Both the position numbers and the translations under genes were made by a program. From NCBI GenBank assembly GCA_947258465.1, contig CAMYIQ010000292.1:1-15848 (forward strand): DNA of 15,848 nt. The letters run 5' to 3'. Each line of letters starts with the position of its first letter. Positions within the stretch are counted from its first letter, which is position 1. The DNA comes from an uncultured Erythrobacter sp. Its GTDB lineage: Bacteria; Pseudomonadota; Alphaproteobacteria; Sphingomonadales; Sphingomonadaceae. Positions 15,349 to 15,848 of this stretch are shown here, one piece after another. The notes below the pieces were generated by a model. It ran no database searches. It was not told the origin of the DNA and saw only the letters and a list, made by a program, of their open reading frames with translations.

Positions 15349-15848
15349 TCACCTTGCCGCGATTGGCCTCATACTGGCCTTGCAGGCGGCCCGCCGCCAG
15401 CGCCGGATAGGTTTCGGAGAATTCGGCCAGGGCAATGCAGGCCCGGCGCGTATCGCCGAGCGCAATCATCGCCTCGGCAAGATAAAGCAGGCTGTCCCCC
15501 GCCCGCGCCCCGGTTTTGTCTTCCTGATAATTCTTGAGGAACCAGGGGGCGGCTTCCTTTGCCTTGCCATCATCCAGATAGGCCCGGCCCAGAAGATTGC
15601 GCCCGTAGGTCGTGCGCCAATGCCCGGGATGCTGCTCCACGAACAGGGTAAGCTGCTGCTGCGCCTCGGGGTAGAACCCCGCATTCCAGAGGCGATAGCC
15701 ATAGGAATACTCATCGTCCGCCGGATCGTCGGTCTGCGGCTTGGTGATCGACTGGACCGCAGCAAGCCGCTCGTCGCTCGGGCCCGAAGCCTCCGCCGAC
15801 AGCGAGCGCGCCGCACCGGCGGTCGGTTCGCCGCCGCCGGCAGGCGCC
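15338..15848 (-). CDS. cpoB: TPR protein CpoB/YbgF (Tol-Pal associated), 5' end outside window
   Basis: The frame is open from the window edge to TGA at 15338-15340, giving the last 169 residues. A low-complexity Ala/Gly/Ser stretch leads into tetratricopeptide repeats starting DDEYSYGYRLWNAGFYPEA and continuing through NLLGRAYLDDGKAKEAAPWF and LLYLAEAMIALGDTRRACIALAEF. This is the C-terminal TPR domain of CpoB (YbgF), a periplasmic protein that links the Tol-Pal machinery with peptidoglycan synthesis. The signal peptide and coiled-coil N-terminus would lie beyond the edge. In alphaproteobacteria it normally follows pal and precedes tilS, as here. Its stop lies within the likely start of tilS. 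The family call is strong from sequence plus neighbour. Confidence 0.85.
   Translation of the reverse strand, partial: APAGGGEPTAGAARSLSAEASGPSDERLAAVQSITKPQTDDPADDEYSYGYRLWNAGFYPEAQQQLTLFVEQHPGHWRTTYGRNLLGRAYLDDGKAKEAAPWFLKNYQEDKTGARAGDSLLYLAEAMIALGDTRRACIALAEFSETYPALAAGRLQGQYEANRGKVNCD

Overview
The window looks like a chromosomal core segment of an alphaproteobacterium, most likely a sphingomonad of the Erythrobacteraceae type. This rests on the high G+C, the serS-surE pair, the Entner-Doudoroff gene order zwf-edd-glk-eda, the cpoB(ybgF)-tilS pair, and the general look of the proteins. The assignment is by recognition only; no search was run. There are no rRNA, tRNA, CRISPR, IS or phage features. 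Nearly all of the window is covered by 14 protein genes of ordinary length.

Region 1 (1-3249, + strand): serS (34-1314) and surE (1314-2078, sharing one base) are translationally linked. They are followed by a two-TM potassium channel with a cytosolic RCK/TrkA domain (2131-3249). Region 2 (3254-5103): a small four-TM DUF1761 membrane protein on the minus strand converges on the channel gene. It is divergent from rimO, the radical-SAM methylthiotransferase for ribosomal protein S12.

Region 3 (5104-7859): a 242-base intergenic stretch with several inverted repeats leads into a 788-aa CHASE2-degenerate GGDEF-EAL protein, a predicted membrane-bound c-di-GMP phosphodiesterase. Its middle part is less G+C-rich than its neighbours. 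Just after it lies a compact transcription unit: a promoter-like sequence, a hairpin that covers a near-perfect Shine-Dalgarno, a 12-codon Trp-rich reading frame (MWSFWDWLFRND) and a very strong intrinsic terminator at 7834-7859. This small unit is the best candidate in the window for something undescribed.

Region 4 (7938-13652): a transglutaminase-like protease-fold gene, then an overlapping Entner-Doudoroff operon zwf-edd-glk-eda. The operon converts glucose to glucose-6-P, 6-phosphogluconate, KDPG, then pyruvate plus glyceraldehyde-3-P. The 6-phosphogluconolactonase gene (pgl) is not in it. zwf is preceded by a strong Shine-Dalgarno that serves a tiny upstream frame ending on the zwf start.

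Region 5 (13653-15848): an L,D-transpeptidase (+) runs tail-to-tail into tilS (-), which is preceded by the 3' part of cpoB/ybgF (-, cut by the window end). tilS has no ATG, GTG or TTG start upstream of its essential PP-loop, so a rare ATT start or a sequence error must be considered.
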